A stretch of DNA of 33,748 bases from Verrucomicrobiota bacterium (lineage in GTDB: Bacteria > Verrucomicrobiota > Verrucomicrobiia > Opitutales > Opitutaceae). Positions 15,157 to 26,093 of the stretch are shown one piece after another. Each line of letters starts with the position of its first letter. Within the stretch, counting starts at the first letter, position 1. Where the stretch lies: NCBI GenBank assembly GCA_023446735.1, contig JAEXPQ010000136.1, forward strand, positions 1 through 33,748, in the 5' to 3' direction. The translations under genes and the position numbers were made by a program. Below the pieces are notes generated by a model, which saw only the letters and a program-made list of their open reading frames with translations, was not told where the DNA came from and searched no databases.

Positions 15157-15750
15157 TCACTGCGCCGGCGGCGGCTCGACCGTGATCGGCTCGCCGTCCT
15201 GGTGATGGCTGAGCACGAAGGCGACCACCTCGAGCACGGCCATGTCGCTGAGCGGCTGGCCGCCGCGGGGCGGCATGCCGCGGGCCATGAAGCCGTTCTT
15301 AACGGTGTTGAACACCTCGGTCGGCCGCCCACCATGGAGCCAGGCGGTGTCCATGAGGTTCGCCCCGATGTATTTGGGATCCTCCACCTTACCCCGCAGG
15401 CTCGGCGCGTGGCAGGCCTGGCAGACGTTCTTGTAGGTGGCGGCGCCGTTCGCGACGATGCCCGCGTTGCGCGACGCCTGCCAGAGGTAGGGGTCGTTGA
15501 GCTTGTCGACCATGGCCGCGATCTTCACGGCCTCGATGCGCTGGATCTCGCGATGCACGCGGTCGCCGTCGGGCAGGACGAGCGCGGACTCGTAGTGGAC
15601 GAACCAATAGGCGATGGCGAAGGCGATAGCGCCATACAGGGTGAGCAGCCACCAGTTCGGCAGGCGCTTGTCGTATTCCTGGATGCCGTCGTAGGTGTGA
15701 GGCCGCAGCTTGTCTTCGTGGTGCCGGGGCGTGGCGGGGTCGGAGCTCAT
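15157..15750 (-). CDS. ccoP: cbb3 oxidase cytochrome c subunit CcoP, mono-haem
   Basis: Subunit III of cbb3 cytochrome c oxidase, which passes electrons from soluble cytochrome c toward the catalytic subunits. It has the CcoP N-terminus ('HTYDGIQEYDKRLPNWW', residues 18-34), one transmembrane helix (about 33-52) and one periplasmic cytochrome c domain with haem motif CQACH (110-114) and axial-ligand candidate M159 in 'ARGMPPRGG'. Classical CcoP has about 300 residues and two CxxCH motifs; this one has 197 residues and only one. It is therefore a naturally short mono-haem form, not a truncation, since both ends look complete. It lies 46 bases after ccoQ. Confidence 0.9.
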   Translation of the reverse strand: MSSDPATPRHHEDKLRPHTYDGIQEYDKRLPNWWLLTLYGAIAFAIAYWFVHYESALVLPDGDRVHREIQRIEAVKIAAMVDKLNDPYLWQASRNAGIVANGAATYKNVCQACHAPSLRGKVEDPKYIGANLMDTAWLHGGRPTEVFNTVKNGFMARGMPPRGGQPLSDMAVLEVVAFVLSHHQDGEPITVEPPPAQ

Positions 15751-15796
15751 GGGATGCCGGTAGCGAGGGAGGGAGATCGGAGGTGGTGGCGCGGGA

Positions 15797-15991
15797 CTAG
15801 GCGGAACCCGACGGCGGCGCGGCCGGGGGCGGCGCCTCGTCGTCGAGGGCCATCGCGGCGCGTTTCGCGGCCTCGTCGCGCGGGAGGCGGAACGCGTGGA
15901 GGTAGGCCAGCAGCGCGCCTAGGGCGCTCAGGATGAAGAGCGCCAGCGCGAGCGAGGCCTGCCAGTTGTCGGTGACGAGACGGCGGAACAT
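15797..15991 (-). CDS. ccoQ: CcoQ-like small cbb3 subunit
   Basis: A 64-residue protein with one transmembrane helix (about 12-30, 'ASLALALFILSALGALLAYL') followed by a charged segment and a proline/alanine tail. Sequence identity to CcoQ cannot be claimed from so few residues; the call rests on size, one helix and position between ccoNO (58 bases upstream) and ccoP (46 bases downstream). CcoQ stabilises the assembled oxidase in other bacteria. Confidence 0.72.
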   Translation of the reverse strand: MFRRLVTDNWQASLALALFILSALGALLAYLHAFRLPRDEAAKRAAMALDDEAPPPAAPPSGSA

Positions 15992-16049
15992 ACGTTGCGG
16001 AGTCCGGATTGCGGGAGGGTGCAGGGTTCGCGGGGAGCGGCGCCGCGGC

Positions 16050-18433
<2,384 letters not shown>

Positions 18434-18437
<4 letters not shown>

Positions 18438-18661
18438 GAGCGACGGGGCGACGGAGGCGGGGTTGCGGACCGACTGGAAGACGGCGGCTTGGGCGGTTGT
18501 GGCTTCGAAGGCACCGAAGGCGAAGCGTCGTCCTCGAGGGGAAGCAACGCCGCACGTTCGGGCGAACCGAAGTGGAAACGCCGGTGTTCCTTCACGAAAA
18601 GCGCGAGGAACACAAGCGCCAGCAACAGGCTCAGGATGACCGTGATCCAGAGGACCGGCAT
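18434..18661 (-). CDS. ccoS: cbb3 oxidase maturation protein CcoS
   Basis: A 75-residue protein with an N-terminal transmembrane helix ('LWITVILSLLLALVFLALFV') followed by 'FGSPERAALLPLEDD', matching the CcoS pattern of helix then acidic segment; the remaining tail is rich in proline and serine. CcoS is needed in other bacteria to insert cofactors into the oxidase. Its stop overlaps the ccoNO start by four bases. It is the first gene of the locus, which is unusual because ccoS commonly follows ccoG-ccoH-ccoI. No FNR-like TTGAT-N4-ATCAA box is visible in the roughly 190 bases upstream. Confidence 0.78.
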
Positions 18662-18854
18662 GAGTGAGTGGTGGTGGTAGTGGGCAGAACGCCGGGAGTG
18701 AGTCGGCGACGCAACGTAAGTGTAGGTTTTGGGACCCGGCGCAAGCTCCGAGGCGCCGCCGGAGCACCGCGAAACCTCGGGTGCGACCAAAAGATGCGGA
18801 GCGTTGGCCAAGCCGCGCTGCGACCACCCCGGGACCCTGTGCCAAACTCCGACC

Positions 18855-19355
18855 ATGCACCGCAGCTTCGTCGCCGAACTCCTCGCGCGCCGCGCCCCGA
18901 TCAAGCAGGCGTGGGAACGGAGATTGCGGCATGAACCGGTCACCAGCCCCTTGGCCAACCCCGACACCTTGGTCCTCCTGATGGACCGGACGCTCGACGA
19001 GCTTGGCGCCGCCCTGACGCAACGTTGCCGGGAAACCCCGGGCGACGCCACCGCTCCCAATCGCGGCCTCCGGGCCGGCTGCCTGTGCGGCCTCAACCCG
19101 CTCCTCGCCTATTTCCGCGTCGCGGCGAGCGTGCTGCCGTCCGTGATGTGCGCCGCGGCCGACCGCTGCCCAGAACTGTCGGCCGCAGAATTCGCCACCT
19201 GTCTCCAGGTGATGCAGACGGAGCTGAACCTTCTCGCCCAATGCGAGATCCGCTCCTTCTGTGCGATGTGCCAGACCGACATCGCCCGCGGTGGGCGCAT
19301 GCCCGCCGGGAGCATCGCGCACCATTCGACTCTGGCCGCGGTCGACGGCAAGTGA
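18855..19355 (+). CDS. Cysteine-rich conserved protein of unknown function
   Basis: A 166-residue, mostly helical protein starting MHRSFVAELLARRAPIKQAW, with 'SPLANPDTLVLLMDRTLDEL' and nine cysteines: C58, the pair C76/C78 ('CLCGLNPLLAYF'), C99, C105, C116, and the cluster C130, C136, C139 ('CEIRSFCAMCQ'). There is no signal peptide or membrane segment, so it is probably cytoplasmic, and the cysteines suggest metal binding or redox sensing. The ATG at 18855 was chosen because the upstream part of the frame has no protein-like character. It diverges from the cbb3 locus across 193 bases, which may hint at a related role. I do not recognise the family. Confidence 0.72.
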   Translation: MHRSFVAELLARRAPIKQAWERRLRHEPVTSPLANPDTLVLLMDRTLDELGAALTQRCRETPGDATAPNRGLRAGCLCGLNPLLAYFRVAASVLPSVMCAAADRCPELSAAEFATCLQVMQTELNLLAQCEIRSFCAMCQTDIARGGRMPAGSIAHHSTLAAVDGK

Positions 19356-19358
19356 GGT

Positions 19359-19380
19359 CCCGCCCCCCGGCCACGGCGGG
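19359..19380. terminator. Weak hairpin between convergent genes
   Basis: CCCGCC (19359-19364) and GGCGGG (19375-19380) pair around a 10-base loop just after the cysteine-rich gene's stop and before the stop of the convergent regulator gene. There is no T run, so intrinsic termination is uncertain. Confidence 0.3.
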
Positions 19381-19397
19381 CGCTCGTCGCCCACCCG

Positions 19398-20321
19398 TCA
19401 GCGACCGGCCACCGCCAGCGAGTCGGCCAGCACCCGCTCGCGATAGGCCGAGGGCGATTCGCCGGTGATGCTGCGAAAGACTCGATTGAACTGGGAAAGC
19501 GACTGGAATCCGACCTGAAACGCGGCTTCGCTCACGCGTACGTGCGGGTTGAGCAGAAGGTTCTTCACCTTCTCGACCCGCACGCGCGCCAGATAGTTGG
19601 TGAACGTCAGGCCAGTGGCCTGCTTGAACATCTTGCAGAAGTAATAGGCGCTCGTGTTCACCGCCTTCGCCACCTCGTTGAGCCGCAGATCCTCGGCCTG
19701 GTGCTCCTCGATGAACGACTTCGCCCGCTGGATCATCGGCGGTTCGCCGAGCTGGTCCTTCACGATGAGCTGGTTGCTGAGCGTCGCCAGGTGCTGCGCG
19801 AAGATCTCCAGCAACCGCACGATCGACTCGTATTGTTTGCGCGAAAGCACCCGGGTCTGGAAGTACGCCTCCTCCAGCCGCTTCACGTCGACCTCCGATC
19901 CCCACTTGAGCAAGGCGCCCGCCGTGCGGGTGAAGTCGCCTCCCTGCGGTTGCTGCAACAACACCTGTCCAGTCTGCAGATACGCGATCGTGTTCTCCCC
20001 CACCCGGACCGGCACCACGGTCTCGCACAACCCCGCGAAACACTTCAGCGTCTTCGGTTTAAGCCCGGCCTGTTCCTCGACTTTCTTGCGCATACTCAGG
20101 CACGCCGCGCAGGACTGATTCGACTGGCCGAGCAGCACGCAGAACGGGTTTTGATCTTTGCTGTCGCCCATCGCCAGATGCAGGGAGTCGAGGGCACGCA
20201 AGCCGAGAGGCAGGCCGGTCGTGTCGCGAAACGCCCGCGCGTAGTCCCGGAAGATGTCCGAGCGGCGCAGCAGCTCGACCAGTCCTTGGCTTCGTTTCTC
20301 CGGAGTTAGTTTCTCCTTCAT
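19398..20321 (-). CDS. AraC-family transcriptional regulator with PocR sensor domain
   Basis: A 307-residue regulator. Residues about 15-175 match the PocR ligand-binding domain: the 'DSLHLAMGDSKDQNPFC' strand, then 'CAACLSMRKK', 'LKCFAGLCETVVPVRVG', 'IAYLQTGQVLLQ'. Its cysteines are C61, C71, C74, C94 and C99. PocR domains are thought to bind small hydrocarbon derivatives such as 1,3-propanediol. Residues about 195-300 are the two-helix-turn-helix AraC domain ('LRLNEVAKAVNTSAYYFCKM', 'VSEAAFQVGFQSLSQFNRVF'). The ATG at 20321 opens the domain; the upstream in-frame extension looks non-coding. It diverges from PEP carboxykinase across 151 bases and is its natural candidate regulator. Confidence 0.9.
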   Translation of the reverse strand: MKEKLTPEKRSQGLVELLRRSDIFRDYARAFRDTTGLPLGLRALDSLHLAMGDSKDQNPFCVLLGQSNQSCAACLSMRKKVEEQAGLKPKTLKCFAGLCETVVPVRVGENTIAYLQTGQVLLQQPQGGDFTRTAGALLKWGSEVDVKRLEEAYFQTRVLSRKQYESIVRLLEIFAQHLATLSNQLIVKDQLGEPPMIQRAKSFIEEHQAEDLRLNEVAKAVNTSAYYFCKMFKQATGLTFTNYLARVRVEKVKNLLLNPHVRVSEAAFQVGFQSLSQFNRVFRSITGESPSAYRERVLADSLAVAGR

Positions 20322-20348
20322 CGCGGGTAGGATCGCAGGCCCGGGACC

Positions 20349-20416
20349 TTGCGGGCCCGCCCCGTGCCGCGCAAACCAAAATCCCAAAATGTGCGTAGGG
20401 TTAACCAATGCTTGCG
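20349..20416. promoter_or_regulatory. Possible operator half-sites between AraC regulator and pckG
   Basis: Three copies of the pentamer TTGCG or its complement lie in the divergent gap: TTGCG at 20349, CGCAA at 20370 and TTGCG at 20412. Start-to-start spacings are 21 and 42 bases, close to two and four helical turns. The outer pair with flanks reads GCGCAA...TTGCGC. An AT-richer stretch (20374-20430) lies among them. The pentamer is common in GC-rich DNA, so this is suggestive only; no convincing -35/-10 pair was found. Confidence 0.25.
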
Positions 20417-20472
20417 CAGTGAGTTTTTCTCGGCGTCGCTAACATCGACCGTTTGCTTCAACACACACATCC

Positions 20473-22308
20473 ATGACCGCTCCCTCCTCCGACCTCCAAA
20501 ACATGATCGCCGCGGCCCTGGCCAAGGCCCCCACCAAGAACGCCAAGGTTCTCGCTTTTGTCCGTGAGAACGCCGAACTCTGCCAGCCGTCCGCCATCGA
20601 ATGGTCCGACGGCTCCCAGGCCGAATACGACCGCATGGTCGACCTGATGGTGAAGGGCGGCACCGCCATCCGCCTCAACCCCGCCAAGCGCCCGAACTCG
20701 ATCTACGTCCGTTCCGACGCGACCGACGTGGCCCGCGTCGAGGACCGCACCTACATCTGCTCCATCAACCCGAAGGATGCCGGCCCGACCAACAACTGGA
20801 TGGCGCCGAAGCAGATGAAGGAAACCATGCTTCCCCTCTACAAGGGCTGCATGGCCGGCCGCACGATGTACGTCATTCCGTTCTCGATGGGTCCGGTCGG
20901 CTCCCCGCTCGCCCACATCGGTGTCGAGCTCTCCGACTCCCCGTACGTCGTCACCAACATGCGCATCATGACCCGCATCGGCACCGCCGTGTGGACCGCG
21001 CTCGGTGACAAGGATTTCGTCCGCTGCCTCCACACCGTCGGCAAGCCGCTCGCCGCCGGCGAGAAGGACGTCGCCTGGCCCTGCAACCCGACCAAGTACA
21101 TCACCCACTTCCCCGAGGAGCGCATGATCTGGTCCTTCGGTTCCGGCTACGGTGGCAACGCCCTGCTCGGCAAGAAGTGCTTCGCTCTCCGCATCGCCTC
21201 CAACATCGCCCGCGACGAGGGCTGGATGGCCGAGCACATGCTCATCCTCAAGGTCGAGAGCCCCGAGGGTGCGGTCAACTACGTCGCCGCCGCCTTCCCG
21301 TCCGCCTGCGGCAAGACCAACTTCGCGATGCTCATCCCGCCGGCCCAGCTGAAGGGCTGGAAGGTCACCACCATCGGTGACGACATCGCCTGGCTCAAGC
21401 CCGGCGCCGACGGCCGCCTCTACGCCATTAACCCCGAGGCCGGCTTCTTCGGCGTCGCCCCGGGCACCTCGTACGACTCCAACCCGTCGGCGATGGACAC
21501 CTGCGCCAAGGACACCATCTTCACCAACGTCGCGCTCACCGAGGACGGCGATGTCTGGTGGGAAGGCATGACCAAGACCCCGCCGGCCAAGCTCATCGAC
21601 TGGCAGGGCAAGGAGTGGACCCCGGATTGCGGCCGCGTCTCCTCGCACGCCAACTCCCGCTTTACGGCCCCGGCCCGCAACTGCCCCTGCATCGACAAGG
21701 ACTGGGAGAACCCGGCCGGCGTTCCGATCTCCGCCATCATCTTCGGCGGCCGTCGCCCGACGACCATGCCGCTGGTGTTCCAGTCGTGGAACTGGTCGCA
21801 CGGTGTCTACCTCGGCGCCACCATGGGCTCCGAGATGACCGCCGCCGCCGCCGGCACCATCGGTCAGGTCCGCCGCGACCCGATGGCCATGCTGCCCTTC
21901 ACCGGCTACAACGTGGGCGACTACTTCGCCCACTGGCTCAGCATGAGCAAGCGCGCCTCCAACCTCCCGCAGATCTTCCACGTGAACTGGTTCCGCAAGA
22001 GCGCGGAAGGCAAGTTCATGTGGCCGGGCTTCGGCGACAACATGCGCGTCCTCAAGTGGATCGTCGACCGCGTCAACGGCAAGGCCGCCGCCAAGGAGTC
22101 CCCGATCGGCTGGGTGCCGTACTCGAAGGACATCGACATCACCGGCCTTAAGGACTTCGACGCCGCCAAGCTCGAGGCCTGCCTCGCGATCAGCACCGAG
22201 GAGTGGAAGAAGGAAGTCCTCGGTCACGAAGAGCACTTCGTGAAGCTCTACACCTCGCTCCCGAAGGAGCTCGTGTACCAGAAGGAGCTCCTCACCTCCC
22301 GTCTCTGA
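20473..22308 (+). CDS. pckG: Phosphoenolpyruvate carboxykinase (GTP)
   Basis: A 611-residue enzyme of the usual length for the GTP-dependent class, which interconverts oxaloacetate plus GTP with phosphoenolpyruvate, GDP and CO2 in gluconeogenesis or, in reverse, anaplerosis. The signature FPSACGKTNFAM contains the kinase-1a P-loop with the reactive active-site cysteine C279, K281 and T282. Other family segments are KRPNSIYVRSD, 'SGYGGNALLGKKCFALRIAS', 'EDGDVWWEGMTK', 'IIFGGRRPTTMPLVFQSWNW' and 'NYVAAAFPSACGK'. Codon use is extremely biased to C/G-ending optimal codons, more than in its neighbours, suggesting high expression. No Shine-Dalgarno sequence is visible before the ATG at 20473. The gene is monocistronic and ends in a strong terminator. 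Confidence 0.97.
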   Translation: MTAPSSDLQNMIAAALAKAPTKNAKVLAFVRENAELCQPSAIEWSDGSQAEYDRMVDLMVKGGTAIRLNPAKRPNSIYVRSDATDVARVEDRTYICSINPKDAGPTNNWMAPKQMKETMLPLYKGCMAGRTMYVIPFSMGPVGSPLAHIGVELSDSPYVVTNMRIMTRIGTAVWTALGDKDFVRCLHTVGKPLAAGEKDVAWPCNPTKYITHFPEERMIWSFGSGYGGNALLGKKCFALRIASNIARDEGWMAEHMLILKVESPEGAVNYVAAAFPSACGKTNFAMLIPPAQLKGWKVTTIGDDIAWLKPGADGRLYAINPEAGFFGVAPGTSYDSNPSAMDTCAKDTIFTNVALTEDGDVWWEGMTKTPPAKLIDWQGKEWTPDCGRVSSHANSRFTAPARNCPCIDKDWENPAGVPISAIIFGGRRPTTMPLVFQSWNWSHGVYLGATMGSEMTAAAAGTIGQVRRDPMAMLPFTGYNVGDYFAHWLSMSKRASNLPQIFHVNWFRKSAEGKFMWPGFGDNMRVLKWIVDRVNGKAAAKESPIGWVPYSKDIDITGLKDFDAAKLEACLAISTEEWKKEVLGHEEHFVKLYTSLPKELVYQKELLTSRL

Positions 22309-22332
22309 TCGTCACCACGATCTGAAACCTTC

Positions 22333-22367
22333 AAAGCCCGGTGCGCCTCGTGCGCCCCGGGCTTTTT
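22333..22367 (+). terminator. Strong Rho-independent terminator of pckG
   Basis: A perfect 9-bp outer stem (AAAGCCCGG / CCGGGCTTT) encloses an inner GCGC/GCGC stem and ends in a run of five T. It starts 25 bases after the pckG stop codon and is the best terminator in the window. Confidence 0.92.
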
Positions 22368-22561
22368 CATGCCGGGGCGTCCGGCATAAGCGCGTCCCAG
22401 GACCGGGGCATGGCGAGCCGCGCTGGAAGTCCACTGCCCGAATCCCTTCGCGCCCCGGCCCGCTCACCCGAAAGGTTTGTAAGAAACGCCCGGACCGTTC
22501 CCCGCGCCAGCCTGGTCGTTTGACGCCTGCCCCCTCGGCCATCCATCCTCGCGCCCTCGCG

Positions 22562-25500
22562 ATGCCCAAACGTCCGCACCGGCCTCATCGTCTCACGCCC
22601 CTGCTGCTGGCACTCCCGTGGCTCGCCCTTCCTTGCGCGCTCGGCGGCGACCCCGCCACCAGCGAGCAGTCGCCCCCGGCGGTCGTGACCTCGATCCAGG
22701 ACTACTGGGATCTGCCCCTCGCCGTCCGCCGCCAGGGCGTCGATTACGCCTTCGAGGGCGACGTCACCTACTACGACCCCGTGTGGGGCCATTTCTTTCT
22801 CCAGGACAGCCGCACCGGCACCTATTTCGAGCTCGGCGAAGGACCTCCCGACATTCGCGAGAACCGCCGTATCCGCATTTCCGGCTTCCTCGGAACCGGC
22901 CGCAACCTCACCGCCACGGGGTCCCGGGTGGCGGTGCTCGGCTCCGCCGCCCCCGCGCCGCTCCCGCTCCCCGCGGAGGGCTGGATCGAGCAACCCGACC
23001 AGTTCGACAACCGGCTGGTCGAGCTCGAGGCCTTCGTCGACCGGCAGGTGCTCACCGACCCGCGCCACCTCCATCTGTTCCTCGTCGCCGGCGGTCGTCC
23101 GTTCTTCGGCTGGGTCCTGTTGCCCCCCGGGGAACCCGAGCCCGACTTCGCGCAGCAGACGGTGCGCCTGCAGGGCGTCTTCACGATCATGCGCTCGGTC
23201 TCCGGCCACCCCGCCGCCATCGAGATCAAGATCCAGAGCCCCGGCCAGGTCCATCCCCTCCACCGGCTCGAACGCGACCCGGCGTTCGCCCGCCCGGTCT
23301 CGACCATCAACGCCCTCCGCGAGCGCCCCCGCAACGGTCTGGTGCGGATCGTCGGCACCGTCCGCGGCCAACAACCCGGGACATCGCTCACCCTGCGCGA
23401 CGACACCGGACAGATCGAGGTCCGCGGCGCCCAGACGACACCGTTCCGCATCGGCGACACCGTCGAGGCGATCGGCTATCCCGACATCGTGGGGACAGAG
23501 TGGAAGCTGCGCGCCGCGCTCTACCGTCCGTTTCATCTCGAGGCCCCGCCCGCGCCGGCCACCTCCGAGCCCGGCCTGTCGACGATTCGCGTGGTCTCCC
23601 GCGTGCTCGAGCTCGGCACCGACGAGGCGGCCCGACGTTATCCGGTGGAGCTCTCCGGCGTCGTCACCTGGTCGCGGCCGGATGTGCCCTTCCTGTTCCT
23701 CCACGACTCCAGCGGCGGCATCCGCATCCAACGCACCGAGGGTCAGATCCGGTTTGTCGAACCCGGTCGCCACATCGTGGTGCGCGGCACCACCGCGCTC
23801 GGCCCCTTCGCCCCGGTGGTGATCGCGGAATCCGTGCGCAAAATCGGCGACCTCCCGCTGCCGCCGGCCGACTCGGTCTCGCTCGAACACGCCCTCACCG
23901 GCGCGTGCGAGGCGCAGTGGGTGGAATTGCGCGGCTATGTACGCGAGATCCAGCGCGAGGACGACTGGCACGTGCTCGTCCTCACCACTCCGGCCGGCGA
24001 CTTCTCCGCCCTGCTGCCCGCCTCCGAGGAACTCCCCGTCCTCGCCGGCGCGGTCGTCCGTGCCCGCGGTATCTGCACAGCGGACACCGACCGGCAACGC
24101 CGCTTGCGCGCCGTCCGCCTCTGGCTGCGCGCCCCCGAGGACATCCAGATCGAGGAGATGCCGCCGCACGATCTCTTCGCGCTGCCCAGCCAATCGCTGG
24201 CGGAGCTCGGCCGCTTCGGTGCCCCCCAGATCTCGGACCACCGCGTCCGCCTCTCCGGCACCGTTCTCGCCCAGCTCAAGGGCCGCTGGATCCAGATCCA
24301 GGACGCCGACGCCACGTTGCGGATCCTCACCCGCGAGACGGCCCCCGTCGCCCCCGGCCAACGCGTCGACGCCGTGGGATTCCTCAACCGCCGCGGCAAC
24401 CGCATGGTGCTGCGCGAGGCGGTCTACCGGGTCGCCGGCGAAGGCACCCTGCCCGCACCGGTCCCCTTTTCCGGCACCAGCGCCGACGCCCCCGACCACG
24501 ACGGTCGCTTGGTCGTCACCGAGGGCGAACTGCTCAACACCACCCGCGTTGGCGACGAGACCCGGTTGAACCTCCTCGTTCCGGCCGGGATCTGTTCGGT
24601 GTTCGCCGACAGCCCCATCGCGGTCGACCTGCCGCCGCAGAGCCGTCTCGCCGTCGTCGGCTTGCTCGATGCCAGCTACGACGAGCAAGGCCAGCCCGCC
24701 GGGTACCGTATCCGCGCTCGCCATGCCGCGGACGTGACCGTGCTGCAACGTCCCTCGTGGTTCACGCCGCGGCGCTTGCTCGGCATCGTCGCCACTCTCG
24801 GCCTCGGCGCAGGCTTGGCGCTTCTCTGGGTCGGCGTGTTGCGCCGCCGCGTGCAACGCCAGACCGACCAGATCCGCGGACAGATGCAACGCGAGGCCCG
24901 CCTCGAGGCCGAGTTGCAGCGCGCCACCCGCCTCGAATCGCTGGGCCTGCTCGCCGGGGGCATCGCCCACGACTTCAACAACCTCCTCACCGTCATCATC
25001 GGCAACCTCTCCATGGCGTCGCTCGACCCGGGCCTGGACGACGAATCGCGCGACCACGTGCGCGCCGCCAGTCGCGCCACGCTGCGCGCCCGCGACCTCA
25101 CCCAGCAACTGCTCACCTTCGCCAAAGGCGGCTCCCCCGTTCGCAGCGCGCTCTCCCTGCCCGACCTGGTCCAGGAGGTCGCCGAGTTCGTCCTGCGAGG
25201 CACTGGCGTCGACTGCGAGTTCTCGTTCTCCACGAAACTCTGGCCCGCGCATGTCGACAAGGGGCAGATCAGCCAGGTCGTCCAGAATCTGGTGCTCAAC
25301 GCCGTTCAGGCCATGCCCGGCGGCGGCCACATCCGCATCGATCTGGCCAACGAGGAGGTCGCGCCGGGCGAGAGCCGCCTCCTCGCCCCGGGTCGCTACC
25401 TGCGCATGACGATCGCCGACGACGGCACCGGCATCCCTCCCGAAGTGCTCCCCCGGATCTTCGATCCGTATTTCACCACGAAGAAGACCGGCAGCGGCAT

Positions 25501-26065
25501 CGGCCTCGCGACCGTCTATTCGATCGTCCGCAAACATGGCGGACACATCACGGTCGAATCCACCGTCGGCGTCGGCACGACGTTCCAGCTCCGGCTCCCC
25601 GCCAGCGACGAAGCGCCGACCGCGCTCGCCGCCCGCCCCCTGACCCCCGACACAGCGAGCCTCTCCGGCCGGGTGCTCCTCATGGACGACGAGCAGGAGA
25701 TCCGACGCCTCGCGACCCACATGCTCCAGCACCTCGGGCTCGAGGTGCACAGCGTGGCCGACGGCGCCGCCGCGGCCGAAGAATACACCCGCGCGCTGCG
25801 CGACGGGCGTCGTTACGACCTCGTCGTGCTCGACCTCACCATCCCCGGCGGCATGGGCGGCTTGCAGACCCTCCGCCGCCTCCGCGAGATCGATCCCGAA
25901 GTATGCGCTGTCGTGTCCAGCGGTTACTCCGAGGACGAGGTCATGGCGACCTACCGCAGCCACGGATTCCGCGCGATGGTGCCCAAGCCGTACGGCATCG
26001 AGGAGCTTGCCCGCGCGTTGCGGCCGCTCCTGCGCGACTCGGTCGGCCAGCCCGGCGCGGACTGA
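22562..26065 (+). CDS. Hybrid sensor histidine kinase with tandem OB-like periplasmic repeats
   Basis: A 1167-residue orphan hybrid kinase. A signal/anchor segment (about 10-29) is followed by some 700 periplasmic residues containing about seven related beta-rich repeats (roughly 57-135, 141-230, 248-325, 344-430, 433-530, 546-626, 647-737). The recurring pattern is V-x-L-x-G-x-V, a hydrophobic strand ending L-x-D-x-x-G, then G-x-x-V-x-x-x-G, typical of OB folds. A transmembrane helix (739-760) and coiled coil lead to the HisKA domain with GGIAHDFNN (phospho-accepting H803), an HATPase domain (N box 'QNLVLNAVQAM', G boxes 'DDGTGIPPEV' and 'GSGIGLATV'), and a receiver domain (DD in 'LLMDDEQE', phospho-acceptor D1091 in VVLDLTIPGG, K in 'VPKPYG'). 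All catalytic residues are intact. No separate response regulator is adjacent; pckG lies upstream and the carbonic anhydrase-like gene converges 28 bases downstream. Confidence 0.9.
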   Translation: MPKRPHRPHRLTPLLLALPWLALPCALGGDPATSEQSPPAVVTSIQDYWDLPLAVRRQGVDYAFEGDVTYYDPVWGHFFLQDSRTGTYFELGEGPPDIRENRRIRISGFLGTGRNLTATGSRVAVLGSAAPAPLPLPAEGWIEQPDQFDNRLVELEAFVDRQVLTDPRHLHLFLVAGGRPFFGWVLLPPGEPEPDFAQQTVRLQGVFTIMRSVSGHPAAIEIKIQSPGQVHPLHRLERDPAFARPVSTINALRERPRNGLVRIVGTVRGQQPGTSLTLRDDTGQIEVRGAQTTPFRIGDTVEAIGYPDIVGTEWKLRAALYRPFHLEAPPAPATSEPGLSTIRVVSRVLELGTDEAARRYPVELSGVVTWSRPDVPFLFLHDSSGGIRIQRTEGQIRFVEPGRHIVVRGTTALGPFAPVVIAESVRKIGDLPLPPADSVSLEHALTGACEAQWVELRGYVREIQREDDWHVLVLTTPAGDFSALLPASEELPVLAGAVVRARGICTADTDRQRRLRAVRLWLRAPEDIQIEEMPPHDLFALPSQSLAELGRFGAPQISDHRVRLSGTVLAQLKGRWIQIQDADATLRILTRETAPVAPGQRVDAVGFLNRRGNRMVLREAVYRVAGEGTLPAPVPFSGTSADAPDHDGRLVVTEGELLNTTRVGDETRLNLLVPAGICSVFADSPIAVDLPPQSRLAVVGLLDASYDEQGQPAGYRIRARHAADVTVLQRPSWFTPRRLLGIVATLGLGAGLALLWVGVLRRRVQRQTDQIRGQMQREARLEAELQRATRLESLGLLAGGIAHDFNNLLTVIIGNLSMASLDPGLDDESRDHVRAASRATLRARDLTQQLLTFAKGGSPVRSALSLPDLVQEVAEFVLRGTGVDCEFSFSTKLWPAHVDKGQISQVVQNLVLNAVQAMPGGGHIRIDLANEEVAPGESRLLAPGRYLRMTIADDGTGIPPEVLPRIFDPYFTTKKTGSGIGLATVYSIVRKHGGHITVESTVGVGTTFQLRLPASDEAPTALAARPLTPDTASLSGRVLLMDDEQEIRRLATHMLQHLGLEVHSVADGAAAAEEYTRALRDGRRYDLVVLDLTIPGGMGGLQTLRRLREIDPEVCAVVSSGYSEDEVMATYRSHGFRAMVPKPYGIEELARALRPLLRDSVGQPGAD

Positions 26066-26093
26066 CCGGGAGGTCCGCCGCGCCACGCCGCCG

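Noticed and set aside
15157..15750. ccoP as a truncated pseudogene
   Set aside because: Although short, it has a complete N-terminus, membrane helix, one full cytochrome c domain with axial methionine, and a natural C-terminal tail.
18662..18854. FNR-type binding site controlling the cbb3 genes
   Set aside because: No TTGAT-N4-ATCAA-like sequence could be found; the region holds only a weak TACACT-like element without a matching -35.
22367..26086. A 1239-codon open frame on the minus strand opposite the histidine kinase gene, and similar long frames opposite other genes (for example 1523-3979, 4961-6928)
   Set aside because: They are by-products of high GC: low-complexity Gly/Arg/Ala/Val-rich translations with no domain, while the opposite strand carries clear motifs.
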